DNA from: Fodinibacter sp963695175
GTDB taxonomy: Bacteria; Actinomycetota; Actinomycetes; Actinomycetales; Dermatophilaceae
DNA length: 64,000 nt
Assembly: GCA_963695175.1 (NCBI GenBank)
Contig: CAVOGG010000009.1
Location: 624,229-688,228 of the forward strand
Reading direction: 5' to 3'
Shown: positions 44,596 through 53,673 of the stretch, one piece after another
Layout of the letters: every line of letters begins with the position of its first letter
How positions within the stretch are numbered: position 1 is the first letter of the stretch
The notes under the pieces: model-generated
Told to the model about the DNA's origin: nothing
The model's database searches: none
Seen by the model: the letters and a program-made list of their open reading frames with translations, nothing else
Program-made: the position numbers and the translations under genes

Positions 44596-45641
44596 TGGGT
44601 GTGGTGAAGCATCGGCTCTTCTGGCCCATCGCCGCCCTGCTGACACTGGTGGTGATCAACACGCTCGCGCGGCCGCAGTTCATCAAGGTCACGGTCCGGG
44701 ACGGACAGCTCTACGGCGCACTGATCGACATCCTGCGCAACAGCGCACCGCTCATGCTGGTCGCGCTGGGCATGACGATCGTGATCGCCACCCGCGGCAT
44801 CGACCTCTCGGTGGGCGCGGTGATGGCGGTGTCGGGCGCCGTGGCGCTGACGATCATCCACGACTCGGGGAGCCCCGACAACCTCGGCACGGTGGTGTCC
44901 GCGGTCGTTGTCGCGCTCCTCGTGGCGCTCGTGCTCGGGTCGTGGAACGGCATGCTCATCGCGGTGCTGGGGATCCAGCCCATCATCGCCACGCTCGTGC
45001 TCATGCTGGCGGGCCGTGGTGTGGCCCTCCTGATCACCGAGGGCTTCATCACCACGGTCAACAGTGGGCCCTTCGAGTACATCGCCACGGGGTACCTGCT
45101 GATTCTTCCCTTCGCGTTCCTCATCTCCTTGACGGCAATCCTCGTGATCGGCGCGTTCGAACGCAGGACGGCGCTCGGCATGCTCACCGAGGCGGTTGGC
45201 ATCAACCCGGAGGCGAGCCGCCTGGCCGGTGTCCGGTCGCGCGGGATCATCTTCAGCGTGTACGTCGTCAGCGGCCTGATGGCCGGCATCGCAGGCATCA
45301 TCTACAGCTCGAACATCAGGGCCGCCGACGCCAACGCCGCCGGGCTCTTCATCGAGCTGTACGCCATCCTCGCCGTCGTGCTGGGCGGCACGTCACTGCA
45401 GGGGGGCAAGTTCAGCATCGCCGGCACGGTGATCGGCGTGCTGATCATCCAGACCCTGAACTCGACCATCCTGTTCCTCGGCGTCCCCTCGGCGCAGAGC
45501 CCGGTGTTCTTCGCGTTGGTGGTGGTGCTCGTGGTCATCGTCCAGTCGCCGCGTGTTCGCCAGCTCGGACGACGGCCTCGTGGCGCGACCGGATCCGATG
45601 CCACGGCAGACAAGCCTGCGAAGGCGGAGGTTGGGGCATGA
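44595..45641 (+). CDS. Sugar ABC transporter permease 1 (YtfT-like)
   Basis: 348 residues, about nine to ten hydrophobic helices. The family signature MTIVIATRGIDLSVGAVMAVSG is near residues 57-78 and LAVVLGGTSLQGGKFSIAGT near 255. BPD_transp_2 (RbsC/YtfT) family. Together with the next permease it should form a heterodimeric channel. The start overlaps ATPase 1 and the stop overlaps permease 2 (ATGA). Confidence 0.93.
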   Translation: MGVVKHRLFWPIAALLTLVVINTLARPQFIKVTVRDGQLYGALIDILRNSAPLMLVALGMTIVIATRGIDLSVGAVMAVSGAVALTIIHDSGSPDNLGTVVSAVVVALLVALVLGSWNGMLIAVLGIQPIIATLVLMLAGRGVALLITEGFITTVNSGPFEYIATGYLLILPFAFLISLTAILVIGAFERRTALGMLTEAVGINPEASRLAGVRSRGIIFSVYVVSGLMAGIAGIIYSSNIRAADANAAGLFIELYAILAVVLGGTSLQGGKFSIAGTVIGVLIIQTLNSTILFLGVPSAQSPVFFALVVVLVVIVQSPRVRQLGRRPRGATGSDATADKPAKAEVGA

Positions 45642-46657
45642 CGACCACGGAGACGACCGAGTCCACTCGCTCGAGCCCTAAGCAGGCCGACGATCGCTTC
45701 ATCAACAGGCATGCCTCCCTGATGCCGACCCTCGCCGCACTCGGGGTGCTGGTCGTGCTGCTGATCGTCGCGCAGCTGTACTTCGGCGACTTCGTCAGCC
45801 CGGGCAACATGTCGGCATTGCTGCTCGACAACGCCTACCTGATGGTCATCGCGGTGGGCATGACGTTCGTCATCCTCACGGCCGGGATAGACCTGTCGGT
45901 GGGCTCAGTGATGGCCTTCACCGGCATCCTGCTGGCCAGTCTCCTCGGGCGGGGGATGCCGGCCGCGGTCGCCGTCCCGGTCATCCTCGTCGCGGGCGCC
46001 GTGATCGGCCTGCTCATCGGCATCCTCGTCCAGTACTTCGACGTTCAGCCGTTCATCGCCTCCCTTGCGGGACTGTTCCTCGCCCGTGGTCTGGCGTTCG
46101 TGGTCAGCCTCAAGTCCATCCGCGTGGACGACCCCTCTGTCCTGTGGCTGCAGTCGACCCGGTTCCAGGTCGGGGACTGGTACATCACCCCGACCGGCAT
46201 CATCGCCCTGTTGGCAGTGGGGGTCGGCGCCTTCGTCCTGCAGTACACGCGTTTCGGTCGCACCGTCTACGCGATCGGTGGCAACGAGCAGTCCGCACGG
46301 CTGATGGGCCTGAAGGTGGCCCGCACCAAGGTGTTCGTCTACCTGATCTCCGGGAGCCTCGCCGGGCTGGCCGGTCTGATCCTCACCGCGTACTCGGGTG
46401 CCGGATATCCGCGCAACGGAATCGGCACCGAGCTCGACGCGATCGCTGCAGTCGTCATCGGTGGCACGCTGCTCTCGGGCGGCCGAGGGTACGTGCTCGG
46501 TTCGATGATCGGCGTGCTGGTCTACGGCACGATCAAGACGGTCATCTCGTTCCTCGGCGCGGAGCAGGCCTGGATGCAGATCATCGTCGGTGGGCTGCTG
46601 CTGTTGTTCATCCTGATCCAGCGCTTCATCGTCTCCCGGTCGGAGCGTCGGGAGTAG
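45638..46657 (+). CDS. Sugar ABC transporter permease 2 (YjfF-like)
   Basis: 339 residues. A polar N-terminus (TTTETTESTRSSPKQADDR) is followed by about nine hydrophobic helices, MTFVILTAGIDLSVGSVMAF near residue 75, a periplasmic insertion around 165-185 (WLQSTRFQVGDWYITPTG) and the YAIGGNEQSARLMGLKVART cytoplasmic loop near 208. This matches the YjfF branch in the ytfQRT-yjfF galactofuranose system. Confidence 0.93.
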   Translation: MTTTETTESTRSSPKQADDRFINRHASLMPTLAALGVLVVLLIVAQLYFGDFVSPGNMSALLLDNAYLMVIAVGMTFVILTAGIDLSVGSVMAFTGILLASLLGRGMPAAVAVPVILVAGAVIGLLIGILVQYFDVQPFIASLAGLFLARGLAFVVSLKSIRVDDPSVLWLQSTRFQVGDWYITPTGIIALLAVGVGAFVLQYTRFGRTVYAIGGNEQSARLMGLKVARTKVFVYLISGSLAGLAGLILTAYSGAGYPRNGIGTELDAIAAVVIGGTLLSGGRGYVLGSMIGVLVYGTIKTVISFLGAEQAWMQIIVGGLLLLFILIQRFIVSRSERRE

Positions 46658-46675
46658 GCCCTCGAGGGGATCGGT

Positions 46676-48250
46676 GTGTCGCAAGTGCGTGCCGCGACCG
46701 GCGACGACAATGACCGGGTGGACCCTGCCCGACCGTTGCTCGAGCTCAGGGGGGCGACGGTCCGTTTCGGGGAGGAGACGGCGCTGGATGCCGTCGACTT
46801 CCGGATGTTCCCCGGCGAGGTGCACTCGCTCATGGGCGAGAACGGGGCCGGCAAGTCGACCCTGATCAAGGCGATCACGGGCGCCTTGAGAATGGAGTCC
46901 GGGACCCTCCGGCTCGCGGGGCAGCAGGTCACCTTTTCCACCCCCCACGCTGCCCAGGTTGCGGGCATCAGCACGGTGTACCAGGAGATCGAGCTGCTGC
47001 CGAACGTGTCGGTGGCCGAGAACATCGCGCTCGGTCGGGAGCCGCGCAGGTTCGCCCTGATCGACTGGCGGGGCATGCGTCGGAACGCTGCTGCCGCGTT
47101 GCACGAGCTGGGGTTGGACATCGACCCTGCCTCGATCCTCGGCACCCATCCGGTGGCGGTGCAGCAGCTCGTCGCGATCGCGCGGGCCATCTCCACCGAC
47201 GTCAAGGTGCTGGTCCTCGACGAGCCGACGTCGAGCCTGGACCTCAACGAGGTGGCCGAGCTCTTCCGCGTGATCCGCGAGCTCAAGACGCGCGGTGTCG
47301 CCATCCTGTTCGTCTCGCACTTCCTCGACCAGGTCTACGAGATCTGCGACCGTGTCACCGTCCTGCGCGACGGACGACTCGTCGGGGAGTACCGGACGAG
47401 TGACCTGCTGCGCGTGGACCTGGTCCAGAAGATGCTGGGTCACAACGTCACCGGCTACCGGGCCAGTCCTGGCGGCGGGGCACCCGCGGGTGAAGGGCCT
47501 GCGTTCTTCAGCGCGCGGGGCATCACAGCCGCTCCCGGCATCGCCGACGCCGACCTGGACATCGCGGAGGGCGAGGTGCTGGGTCTGGCAGGTCTGCTGG
47601 GCTCGGGCCGGACCCCGCTGGCGCGCGCGCTGACAGGGGTGGATCGCCTCCAGTCGGGAACCATCCGACTGGAGCAGCGGGACGAGAACCTCGCGAACCC
47701 GCGCAGGGCAATGACTTTGGGCGTGGTGTACTCCCCCGAGGATCGACGAGCCGACGGCATCGTCAGCCATCTCAGCGTCCTGGAGAACATCACCTTGTCG
47801 GTTCAGTCGCAGCGGGGGATCATGCGCCGGATCAGCACTTCGCGTCAGCGCGAGCTCGCGGCCAGCTGGGTCGAGGCGCTGGACATCCGGCCACCCGACC
47901 TGGACAAGCCGGCGGGTCAACTGTCGGGTGGCAACCAGCAGAAGCTCCTGCTGGCGCGCCTGCTCGCGGTCTCACCCCGAGTGCTCGTCCTCGACGAGCC
48001 CACCCGCGGGATCGATGTCGGGGCGAAGGTCGAGATCCAGAACCTCGTGTCCGAGCTCGCGGGGAACGGCTTGTCGGTGGTGTTCGTCTCCGCCGAGCTG
48101 GAGGAGGTGTTGCGCGTCGGTGACCGTGTGGCGGTCCTCAAGGACGGCAGGGTCATCGAGACCGTACGATCTGCCGACGTGTCCGTCGACCAGCTCCTCG
48201 CGCTGGTTGCGCGTCCCTCCGTGCCCGAACCCGACAACGAACGTGGCTGA
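46676..48250 (+). CDS. Sugar ABC transporter ATPase 2 (two ABC domains)
   Basis: 524 residues from GTG, 18 bp after permease 2. A second RbsA/YtfR-type tandem ATPase, clearly paralogous but diverged from ATPase 1: GENGAGKST, ISTVYQEIELLPNVSVAENI, VLVLDEPTSSLD in the first domain; GLLGSGRTPLA, LSGGNQQKLLLARLL, VLVLDEPTRGIDVGAK in the second. Both look functional. Related systems normally have one such ATPase, so this may serve a second binding protein/permease or be a duplication. Its end overlaps the lacI-type start by 8 bases. Confidence 0.93.
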   Translation: MSQVRAATGDDNDRVDPARPLLELRGATVRFGEETALDAVDFRMFPGEVHSLMGENGAGKSTLIKAITGALRMESGTLRLAGQQVTFSTPHAAQVAGISTVYQEIELLPNVSVAENIALGREPRRFALIDWRGMRRNAAAALHELGLDIDPASILGTHPVAVQQLVAIARAISTDVKVLVLDEPTSSLDLNEVAELFRVIRELKTRGVAILFVSHFLDQVYEICDRVTVLRDGRLVGEYRTSDLLRVDLVQKMLGHNVTGYRASPGGGAPAGEGPAFFSARGITAAPGIADADLDIAEGEVLGLAGLLGSGRTPLARALTGVDRLQSGTIRLEQRDENLANPRRAMTLGVVYSPEDRRADGIVSHLSVLENITLSVQSQRGIMRRISTSRQRELAASWVEALDIRPPDLDKPAGQLSGGNQQKLLLARLLAVSPRVLVLDEPTRGIDVGAKVEIQNLVSELAGNGLSVVFVSAELEEVLRVGDRVAVLKDGRVIETVRSADVSVDQLLALVARPSVPEPDNERG

Positions 48251-49253
48251 GACCGGGCCCGAGCGGGCCCCCAACATCTTCGATGTGGCACGGCTGGCCG
48301 GCGTCTCACACCAGACCGTCTCGCGTGTGCTGAACCGCTCGCCCAACGTGCGTGTGGCCACGCGTGAGCGGGTGGAGCGCGCGATCGCCCAGCTCCGATA
48401 CAGCCCGTCGCCCCAGGCTCGCGCGCTGGTCACCAGGCGAACGCGCACCATCGGTCTGATCGCCCCGAGCGTCGCCGACCATGGGCCGAACGTGATCGCG
48501 ATGCACTTCAACATCGCGGCCCGCGTTGCGCGGTACCGCGTCGACACGGTCAGTACCGCGGGTGACGACCCTGCGAGTGTGAAGTCCACCGTGGAGGCGA
48601 TGTTGCGCGAGCGGGTCGACGGGATCGTGCTGATCGTCATCGACACCAGCGTTCTGGAGATGGTGCGCGGACTCGAGCTCGGCGTCCCCGTGATCGCCTC
48701 CGCCTCGACTCAACGGCGCAGCCCCATCGTCGTGTCGATCGACCAGTACCGCGGTGCGCGCTCAGCGGTTCGGCACCTCGCCGAGCTGGGGCACGATCGG
48801 ATCGTGCACCTGGCCGGCCCGCCTCGCGCCACCGACTCGATTGAACGCGTGCGTGGGTGGCGCGATGAGCTGGCCGAACGGAGGCTGAAGATCCCGGAAC
48901 CCATCGTCGGCGACTGGACTGCCCGATCGGGTTACCTGATCGGCAAGGAGATGGAGGTCGAGCCGGGTACGGCCGTCTTCGCCTCGAACGACCTCATGGC
49001 CATGGGCCTGATGGCGGCGCTTCGTGAACGCGGGCTGTCGGTGCCCGGGGACGTGAGCCTGGTCGGCTTCGACGACGTGCCCGAGGCGGCCTACCTGTAC
49101 CCACCCCTGACCACGGTTCGCCAAGACTTCGCCGCGCTCGGCGAGCTGATGATGCAGAAGGTCCTCCTGGCCCTCGAAGAAGACGAGCCCGCGACTCCCG
49201 ACACGCCCCTGCCTACCCGGCTCGTGGTGCGCGAGTCGACGCGTCAGCGGTAG
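48243..49253 (+). CDS. LacI-family transcriptional regulator
   Basis: 336 residues from GTG. HTH NIFDVARLAGVSHQTVSRVL near residue 10 followed by the hinge region RYSPSPQARALVTRRT; effector domain of the periplasmic-binding type (TIGLIAPSVADHGPN, VFASNDLMAMGLMAALRERG, VSLVGFDDVPEAAYLYPPLT). Likely repressor of the upstream transporter operon through the two TGTTAGGGCTAACA sites, released by the imported sugar or a derivative. It lies at the end of the operon, giving autoregulation. Confidence 0.93.
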   Translation: MAETGPERAPNIFDVARLAGVSHQTVSRVLNRSPNVRVATRERVERAIAQLRYSPSPQARALVTRRTRTIGLIAPSVADHGPNVIAMHFNIAARVARYRVDTVSTAGDDPASVKSTVEAMLRERVDGIVLIVIDTSVLEMVRGLELGVPVIASASTQRRSPIVVSIDQYRGARSAVRHLAELGHDRIVHLAGPPRATDSIERVRGWRDELAERRLKIPEPIVGDWTARSGYLIGKEMEVEPGTAVFASNDLMAMGLMAALRERGLSVPGDVSLVGFDDVPEAAYLYPPLTTVRQDFAALGELMMQKVLLALEEDEPATPDTPLPTRLVVRESTRQR

Positions 49254-49459
49254 CGCCGGCCCTTGGGAAGCTCTACCCCAACCTTCAGGCAGAAAGGCCC
49301 CCTCACCGCCGATGCCATCGCTGAGATGCACCGAACGCGGCGCTGGTGATGCACCCAGCCCGGGCGCCCAGCAACAGGCCAGCCCAGAGAGGGCGGCCCG
49401 GGTCGGGCGATTCATGCCTACCCGAGGAGAGGGTGCCACCACACCGATCGGGTCGATGC

Positions 49460-50233
49460 TCAGAAAAGCGTGTAGCCACCGTCCATAACGAGCACGCTTC
49501 CAGTCACGAACGACGAAGCGTCACCGGCCAGGAACACCACGGCCGGTCCGAACTCCTCTACCTCTGCGTAGCGGCGCATCGGTGCGTCCTCGATCCACCA
49601 CCGCCGCAGATCAGGGTCGTCGACCGGAGACATCTCGGTCTTCACGTAGCCCGGAGCGATCGCGTTGACCCGGACGCCATACGGCGCCCACTCGGCGGCA
49701 AGGCTTCGGGTCAGGTGGTGGACCGCCGCCTTCGACGCGTTGTAGGCGGGTTGGTTGTTGGGTCGGTTGACGATCAGTCCAGACATGGAGCCGATGTTGA
49801 TGATCGACCCCCGCCCACGCGCCACCATGCCCCTGCCGAAGATCTGAGAGCAGTTCCATACCCCGTCGAGGTTCACTGACAAGACGTGGCTCCACTCCTC
49901 GAAAGTGACGTCGAGCGCATCCTTCTTCATGGCGATGCCCGCGTTGTTCACCAGGACGTCGACCGGCCCGAGCGTCTCCTCGATCTTGTGGCGGCAGCGC
50001 TCCAGCTGGGTTCGGTTGGTGACGTCAGCCTCCACGCCGATCGCAGGGGTTCCGACAGCGGAGATCTCGGATGCAGCCTCGTCACAGTCGGCCTGATCGC
50101 GGGAGATGACCGCGACGCGGGCACCCGCTCCCGCCAGCGCGCGCGCAAACTCCTTGCCGAGCCCACGTGTTCCACCCGTGACGAGCGCGACCTGACCACT
50201 CAGTGTCTCGTCAGGCACCGAGAGCGCCTTCAC
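49460..50233 (-). CDS. Short-chain dehydrogenase/reductase
   Basis: 257 residues from GTG. Classical SDR: cofactor loop VTGGTRGLGKEFA near residue 18, VLVNNAGIAM near 92, catalytic Ser in IINIGSMSG, Tyr-x-x-x-Lys in YNASKAAVHHL near 165, and PGYVKTEM. It resembles gluconate 5-dehydrogenase or sugar-alcohol dehydrogenases. Its closeness to the sugar transporter and the phosphofructokinase suggests sugar or polyol oxidation. It converges with lacI and is in the same direction as the phosphofructokinase, 371 bp downstream. Confidence 0.9.
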   Translation of the reverse strand: MKALSVPDETLSGQVALVTGGTRGLGKEFARALAGAGARVAVISRDQADCDEAASEISAVGTPAIGVEADVTNRTQLERCRHKIEETLGPVDVLVNNAGIAMKKDALDVTFEEWSHVLSVNLDGVWNCSQIFGRGMVARGRGSIINIGSMSGLIVNRPNNQPAYNASKAAVHHLTRSLAAEWAPYGVRVNAIAPGYVKTEMSPVDDPDLRRWWIEDAPMRRYAEVEEFGPAVVFLAGDASSFVTGSVLVMDGGYTLF

Positions 50234-50604
50234 AGCTTTGGGACCGGTTTGGCCCCTGCGGTCTCGTTCCGACCAACGCCAATGTGCCCGTTCTTCCCCG
50301 CCGAGTGCAGTGCCGCGTGGCGGTCGAGGCGGAGGGTGCGCACGTGGCTGCTCCGTCGCGTCAGCATGTCGCTGATCCTATCGACGTTCGGCGTGGCACT
50401 GGTACTGCTGACGTGCCCGCGCTCCTCGCTCGTCAGCGAAGCTGCCAGGTCGGTCCAGTCGCGAGGTTCGGAACTTCCCCGCGCCTCCGCACCAGCGGGG
50501 CTGGATGTGTGGAGGCACCGGCGGCTGTGGAGCGCTGCTTGAACGCACCTGACTGCGCACGTGGCTCGTGCGGCAGCAGGCCGGGGGGCCGCTGGGTACC
50601 GTGC
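50234..50604. other. 371-bp gap between phosphofructokinase and dehydrogenase genes
   Basis: No gene is supported. A plus-strand frame through here contains a hydrophobic stretch (SLILSTFGVALVLLTC) but lacks a start signal and overlaps the dehydrogenase gene, so I do not call it. The dehydrogenase promoter should lie here; I see no clear operator matching the LacI sites. Confidence 0.5.
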
Positions 50605-51921
50605 TCAGCGCATGTCGGCCGGCTGGCTGGTCTGCTCCAGCACGCTCATCCACAGGTCTCCGTCCGGTGCGACCTGATGTCGTTCGGAGATCACAAGGGA
50701 GATCGGCACGTGGATCGGCCGGTTGTGCCGGCGCCCAACGACCATGTCCGTTCGACCCGCCATGCCGGCGTGGACGGCGGCCTGGGCCAAGCGCAGGCAG
50801 TAGACGGCGTCGTGGGGCTCGGCTCGAACCGAGCGGATGGAGTAGCTCGGTTCGAGGTACTTCAGGGTCAACGGGCTGCCCATCTGGGAGAAGTGCGACG
50901 TGATGGCGTCGCGGAGGTGTACCCCCACGTCGGCGAACCTCGCATTCCCCGACTCGTCCGTGGCGTCGTTGCCCTCCAGCAGGCCCTGGCCGGCGCCCTC
51001 GGCGACCACGACGACGGCGCTGCCACGCTCCTTGACCCGCTGGTGGAGGTAGGCGAGGAGGCCGTTCTCGCCGTCGAGGCCGAAGGGGACTTCGGGAATG
51101 AGGACCACGTCCGCGTCGTGGTTGGCCAACGCCGCGTAACAGGCGATGAAGCCGGAGTGCCTGCCCATGAGCTTGACCAGCCCGACCCCTCCCACGGCGG
51201 ACCTCGCCTCGACCATGCCGACGCTGATCGCCTTGGCGGCACGACTGAAGGCCGTGACGAACCCGAAGCTCTGCCCGATGAACGGGATGTCGTTGTCGAT
51301 CGTCTTGGGCACCCCGATGACGCCGATCTGCAGTCCTCTTCGCGTGATCTCGTGGACCAGCGCCGAGGCGCCACGCATCGAGCCGTCACCACCGATGACG
51401 AAGAGGATGTCGATACCCAGCTCGACGAGGCGGTCGACCATGACGACCGGGTCCTGAGACCCCCGGGACGTCCCCAGCACGGTGCCGCCGTGCTGGTTGA
51501 TGTGGTCCACGGATGCCGGGGTGAGGAGCATCGGAGGCGCCCCGCCGGGGGTGAGGCCGAGGTAACCGTTGCGGAAACCGGTGGCGCCCGCGATCCCGTA
51601 GTGCTGGGACAGCTCCATGACGATCCCGCGGATGACGTCGTTCTGTCCTGGGCAGAGCCCCCCACAGGTGAGGATCCCGACCCTTGCGTTGCCCGGTTCG
51701 AAGAACAGCCGACGCCGGGGACCTCCCGGCTCGAAGCTCGGCCACTGCGGTGCCGCTCCGTCCAGCCCCGACAGCTCGGACAACGTGTCGTGGTACAGCA
51801 CCCGGTCGCCTTCGCTGACGTAGTGCTCGTTGGTGCGGCGTTCGCCGATGAAGCCGGCGAGGGGCGAGTCGTAGCGCGACTCACCGAGCCGCGAGACTTG
51901 CAGGTCCACGAGATCGGCCAT
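50605..51921 (-). CDS. pfkA: 6-phosphofructokinase (ATP- or PPi-dependent)
   Basis: 438 residues from ATG 51921. The long PFK type with an N-terminal extension of about 80 residues. Catalytic segments: GILTCGGLCPGQNDVIRG near residue 82, VIGGDGSMRGASAL near 168, PKTIDNDI near 197 (catalytic Asp), KLMGRHSGFIA near 234 and IPEVPFGLDGENG. Gly in GGDGS together with Lys in PKTIDND is the combination of plant/trypanosome-type ATP-PFKs, whereas PPi enzymes usually have Asp at the first position; the phosphoryl donor stays open. It may phosphorylate the sugar released by the neighbouring dehydrogenase route. Confidence 0.9.
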   Translation of the reverse strand: MADLVDLQVSRLGESRYDSPLAGFIGERRTNEHYVSEGDRVLYHDTLSELSGLDGAAPQWPSFEPGGPRRRLFFEPGNARVGILTCGGLCPGQNDVIRGIVMELSQHYGIAGATGFRNGYLGLTPGGAPPMLLTPASVDHINQHGGTVLGTSRGSQDPVVMVDRLVELGIDILFVIGGDGSMRGASALVHEITRRGLQIGVIGVPKTIDNDIPFIGQSFGFVTAFSRAAKAISVGMVEARSAVGGVGLVKLMGRHSGFIACYAALANHDADVVLIPEVPFGLDGENGLLAYLHQRVKERGSAVVVVAEGAGQGLLEGNDATDESGNARFADVGVHLRDAITSHFSQMGSPLTLKYLEPSYSIRSVRAEPHDAVYCLRLAQAAVHAGMAGRTDMVVGRRHNRPIHVPISLVISERHQVAPDGDLWMSVLEQTSQPADMR

Positions 51922-52246
51922 GAACACAAGCCTCACAGCCGTGCGTGACGGGCGTGTGACGTGAGTGCAACAGCCGTGGTCCCGCCAGCCCTGCGCGCGC
52001 CTGGCGCCCGTGGTTCGCTCGCGACGGCGGGGTCTGCTCCCGGCATCCGGTCAAGGAACCCGACCCCCGCGCTGACGGTGCCGGCCCGCCGCCGGACCGG
52101 TCGCCGTCCCTAGTGCTGCAGTGGCCTGCGCCCGCGCAAGACAGGGAGCCACCGGCGTCAGATGGGGAACGATGCCCCATCCCCCGTGGCGCGCACGCTC
52201 CTAGCGTCGTCGGTGTCAGCACAACCACCCGATCAAGGAGCACCAG
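51922..52246. other. 325-bp intergenic region
   Basis: No gene is supported. The right end contains TAGCGT near 52203 followed by about 40 nt of leader and an AAGGAG site, probably the promoter of the DUF4242 gene. Confidence 0.5.
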
Positions 52247-52498
52247 ATGCCACTGTTCATGGACGTCCACAACCTGGACGGCGGAGTCTCCGCCACCGAT
52301 GTCGGCAACGCCCACCTGGCCGACCTGCAGACCCAGGGCAAGCACGACGTGAACTACGTCCGCTACTGGGTCGACGAGGGGCAGGGCAAGATCTTCTGCC
52401 TCGTCGAGGCGCCCTCCGCCGAGGCCGCCAACACCGTGCACCGCGAGGCGCACGGGCTCGTCGCCGACGCGATCTACCAGGTCCAAGAGGGCTCGTGA
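52247..52498 (+). CDS. DUF4242 / SCO4226-type nickel-binding protein
   Basis: 83 residues behind AAGGAG. Ferredoxin-like DUF4242 protein: MPLFMDVHNLDGGVS, VRYWVDEGQGKIFCLVEAP and ANTVHREAHGLVADAIYQV match the SCO4226 group, reported to bind nickel. The His residues (HNL, NAHLAD, HREAHG) are plausible ligands. It stands alone with its own promoter and a strong downstream hairpin. Confidence 0.9.
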   Translation: MPLFMDVHNLDGGVSATDVGNAHLADLQTQGKHDVNYVRYWVDEGQGKIFCLVEAPSAEAANTVHREAHGLVADAIYQVQEGS

Positions 52499-52529
52499 CA
52501 CACGGCACCGCCTGATTGGCCGGGGGTGC

Positions 52530-52568
52530 CGCAGCCGACGGCCCTGCTGCTCGGGGCCGTCGGCTGCG
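52530..52568 (+). terminator. Strong hairpin after DUF4242 gene
   Basis: Perfect 15-bp stem: CGCAGCCGACGGCCC pairs with GGGCCGTCGGCTGCG around a 9-base loop. No T-run follows. It is the only structure in the 329-bp gap before the next gene and probably ends transcription of the DUF4242 gene. Confidence 0.75.
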
Positions 52569-52827
52569 CTGCCTCCGTGGCCGCTGCGGAGCTGTAGCCA
52601 CAGGCCGCGGGGTGCCTGCCCTCCGCCGTGGCGCTGCCTGTTCGATTGAACACGCCAGTGGCGAAACGCAGGCTCCGCTGAATCCGACGCACGAGCCAAC
52701 CGAACTGCGTCACAGCACCGCTCCTGGGCTATGGCGCTCAAGTGCGCCCTGAGTTGGGCGCCTTCTTGGCCACGTCAAGCTCACCACCAAACACGACCAG
52801 ACAACGCCACCTCGCAGGGAGACCTTC

Positions 52828-53418
52828 ATGTCCAGCGCAAACCTCACACGCCTTCACATCGCCCGAGCGCTCGCACCGATCGCGGCCGCGCTCGTGCTCA
52901 TCAGCCTCGGGGCAACGCCCTCCTTCGCGCGATCGGACCTCGGGACCCACATCCCGCCTACCGACCACGCCGCCCGATGCCAGCTCCAGCGGGTGGGAAC
53001 CCAGTTCGTCCGGTGCGACAACCTGACCGGCAACGGGGTCGCGGCACCCGCATGGATTCCGCGCGCTGACTCGACCACCCCGCTGAAGAGCCTGCCGACT
53101 CCCCACGCGGGCCGGAGACCCTCACTCGCCCCCTCACCGACGATCCAGCACTCGAGGACCGGCTCCGCCGCTGGTGGCTTCGCGTTGACCTCGGATGAGC
53201 ACTTTCAGACGACCGTCGACTTCGCAACGTTCGATGCGCCCGTGGCCGTCGTGGTCTCCGACCGCTTCAACCCCGACCCGGGCGGCACCCTTCTGCCCGG
53301 GGACGTTCGGGTCTGGGAGCTGAACCACCCCGCGGGTGCCACGTCTGCCCTGCTGCCGGGGGACCTCCGGAATCGGGAGCGAGGTGGGCCCGCCGATCTT
53401 TCCGCACCGGCCACCTGA
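52828..53418 (+). CDS. Secreted protein of unknown function
   Basis: 196 residues behind GGGAGA. A signal peptide is clear (ARALAPIAAALVLISLGATP, cleavage after SFA). The mature part begins with a CQLQRVGTQFVRCDNLTGNG segment containing two cysteines, likely a disulfide, that recurs in a degraded fragment at 41519-41578. The rest is Pro/Ser-rich and low in structure, with a twice-occurring LLPGD motif (GTLLPGDVR, ALLPGDLR). No known family assigned. Confidence 0.75.
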   Translation: MSSANLTRLHIARALAPIAAALVLISLGATPSFARSDLGTHIPPTDHAARCQLQRVGTQFVRCDNLTGNGVAAPAWIPRADSTTPLKSLPTPHAGRRPSLAPSPTIQHSRTGSAAGGFALTSDEHFQTTVDFATFDAPVAVVVSDRFNPDPGGTLLPGDVRVWELNHPAGATSALLPGDLRNRERGGPADLSAPAT

Positions 53419-53465
53419 CCAACCTCTGGACCGACTCGCGGTCGGTCTCCCACGACACACGACGA

Positions 53466-53502
53466 CGGATGCCGTCCGCCCACCTCCTGCGGACGGCATC
53501 CG
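53466..53502 (+). terminator. Terminator after secreted protein gene
   Basis: Perfect 14-bp stem CGGATGCCGTCCGC/GCGGACGGCATCCG around a 9-base loop, followed by ATTGTTCG. Could act in both directions, since the next gene is convergent. Confidence 0.75.
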
Positions 53503-53673
53503 ATTGTTCGCAATGGCACGCCGTTGAACGTCATGCGCCGACCCCGGCTGGCGCAGTCGCGGCGGTGAGACGCGGGTTGGGAGCGTGTGGAGTCGCGGGT
53601 CCCTGGCGCCGTGTGCCGTCGGCGTCGCGGCGCAGCGGACACATGTCGCCCCGCACCGGCTCGCCGAAGGTGC

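Noticed and set aside
49886..50542. 218-residue plus-strand frame with a hydrophobic stretch
   Set aside because: Mostly antisense to the dehydrogenase gene; the non-overlapping part has no start signal.
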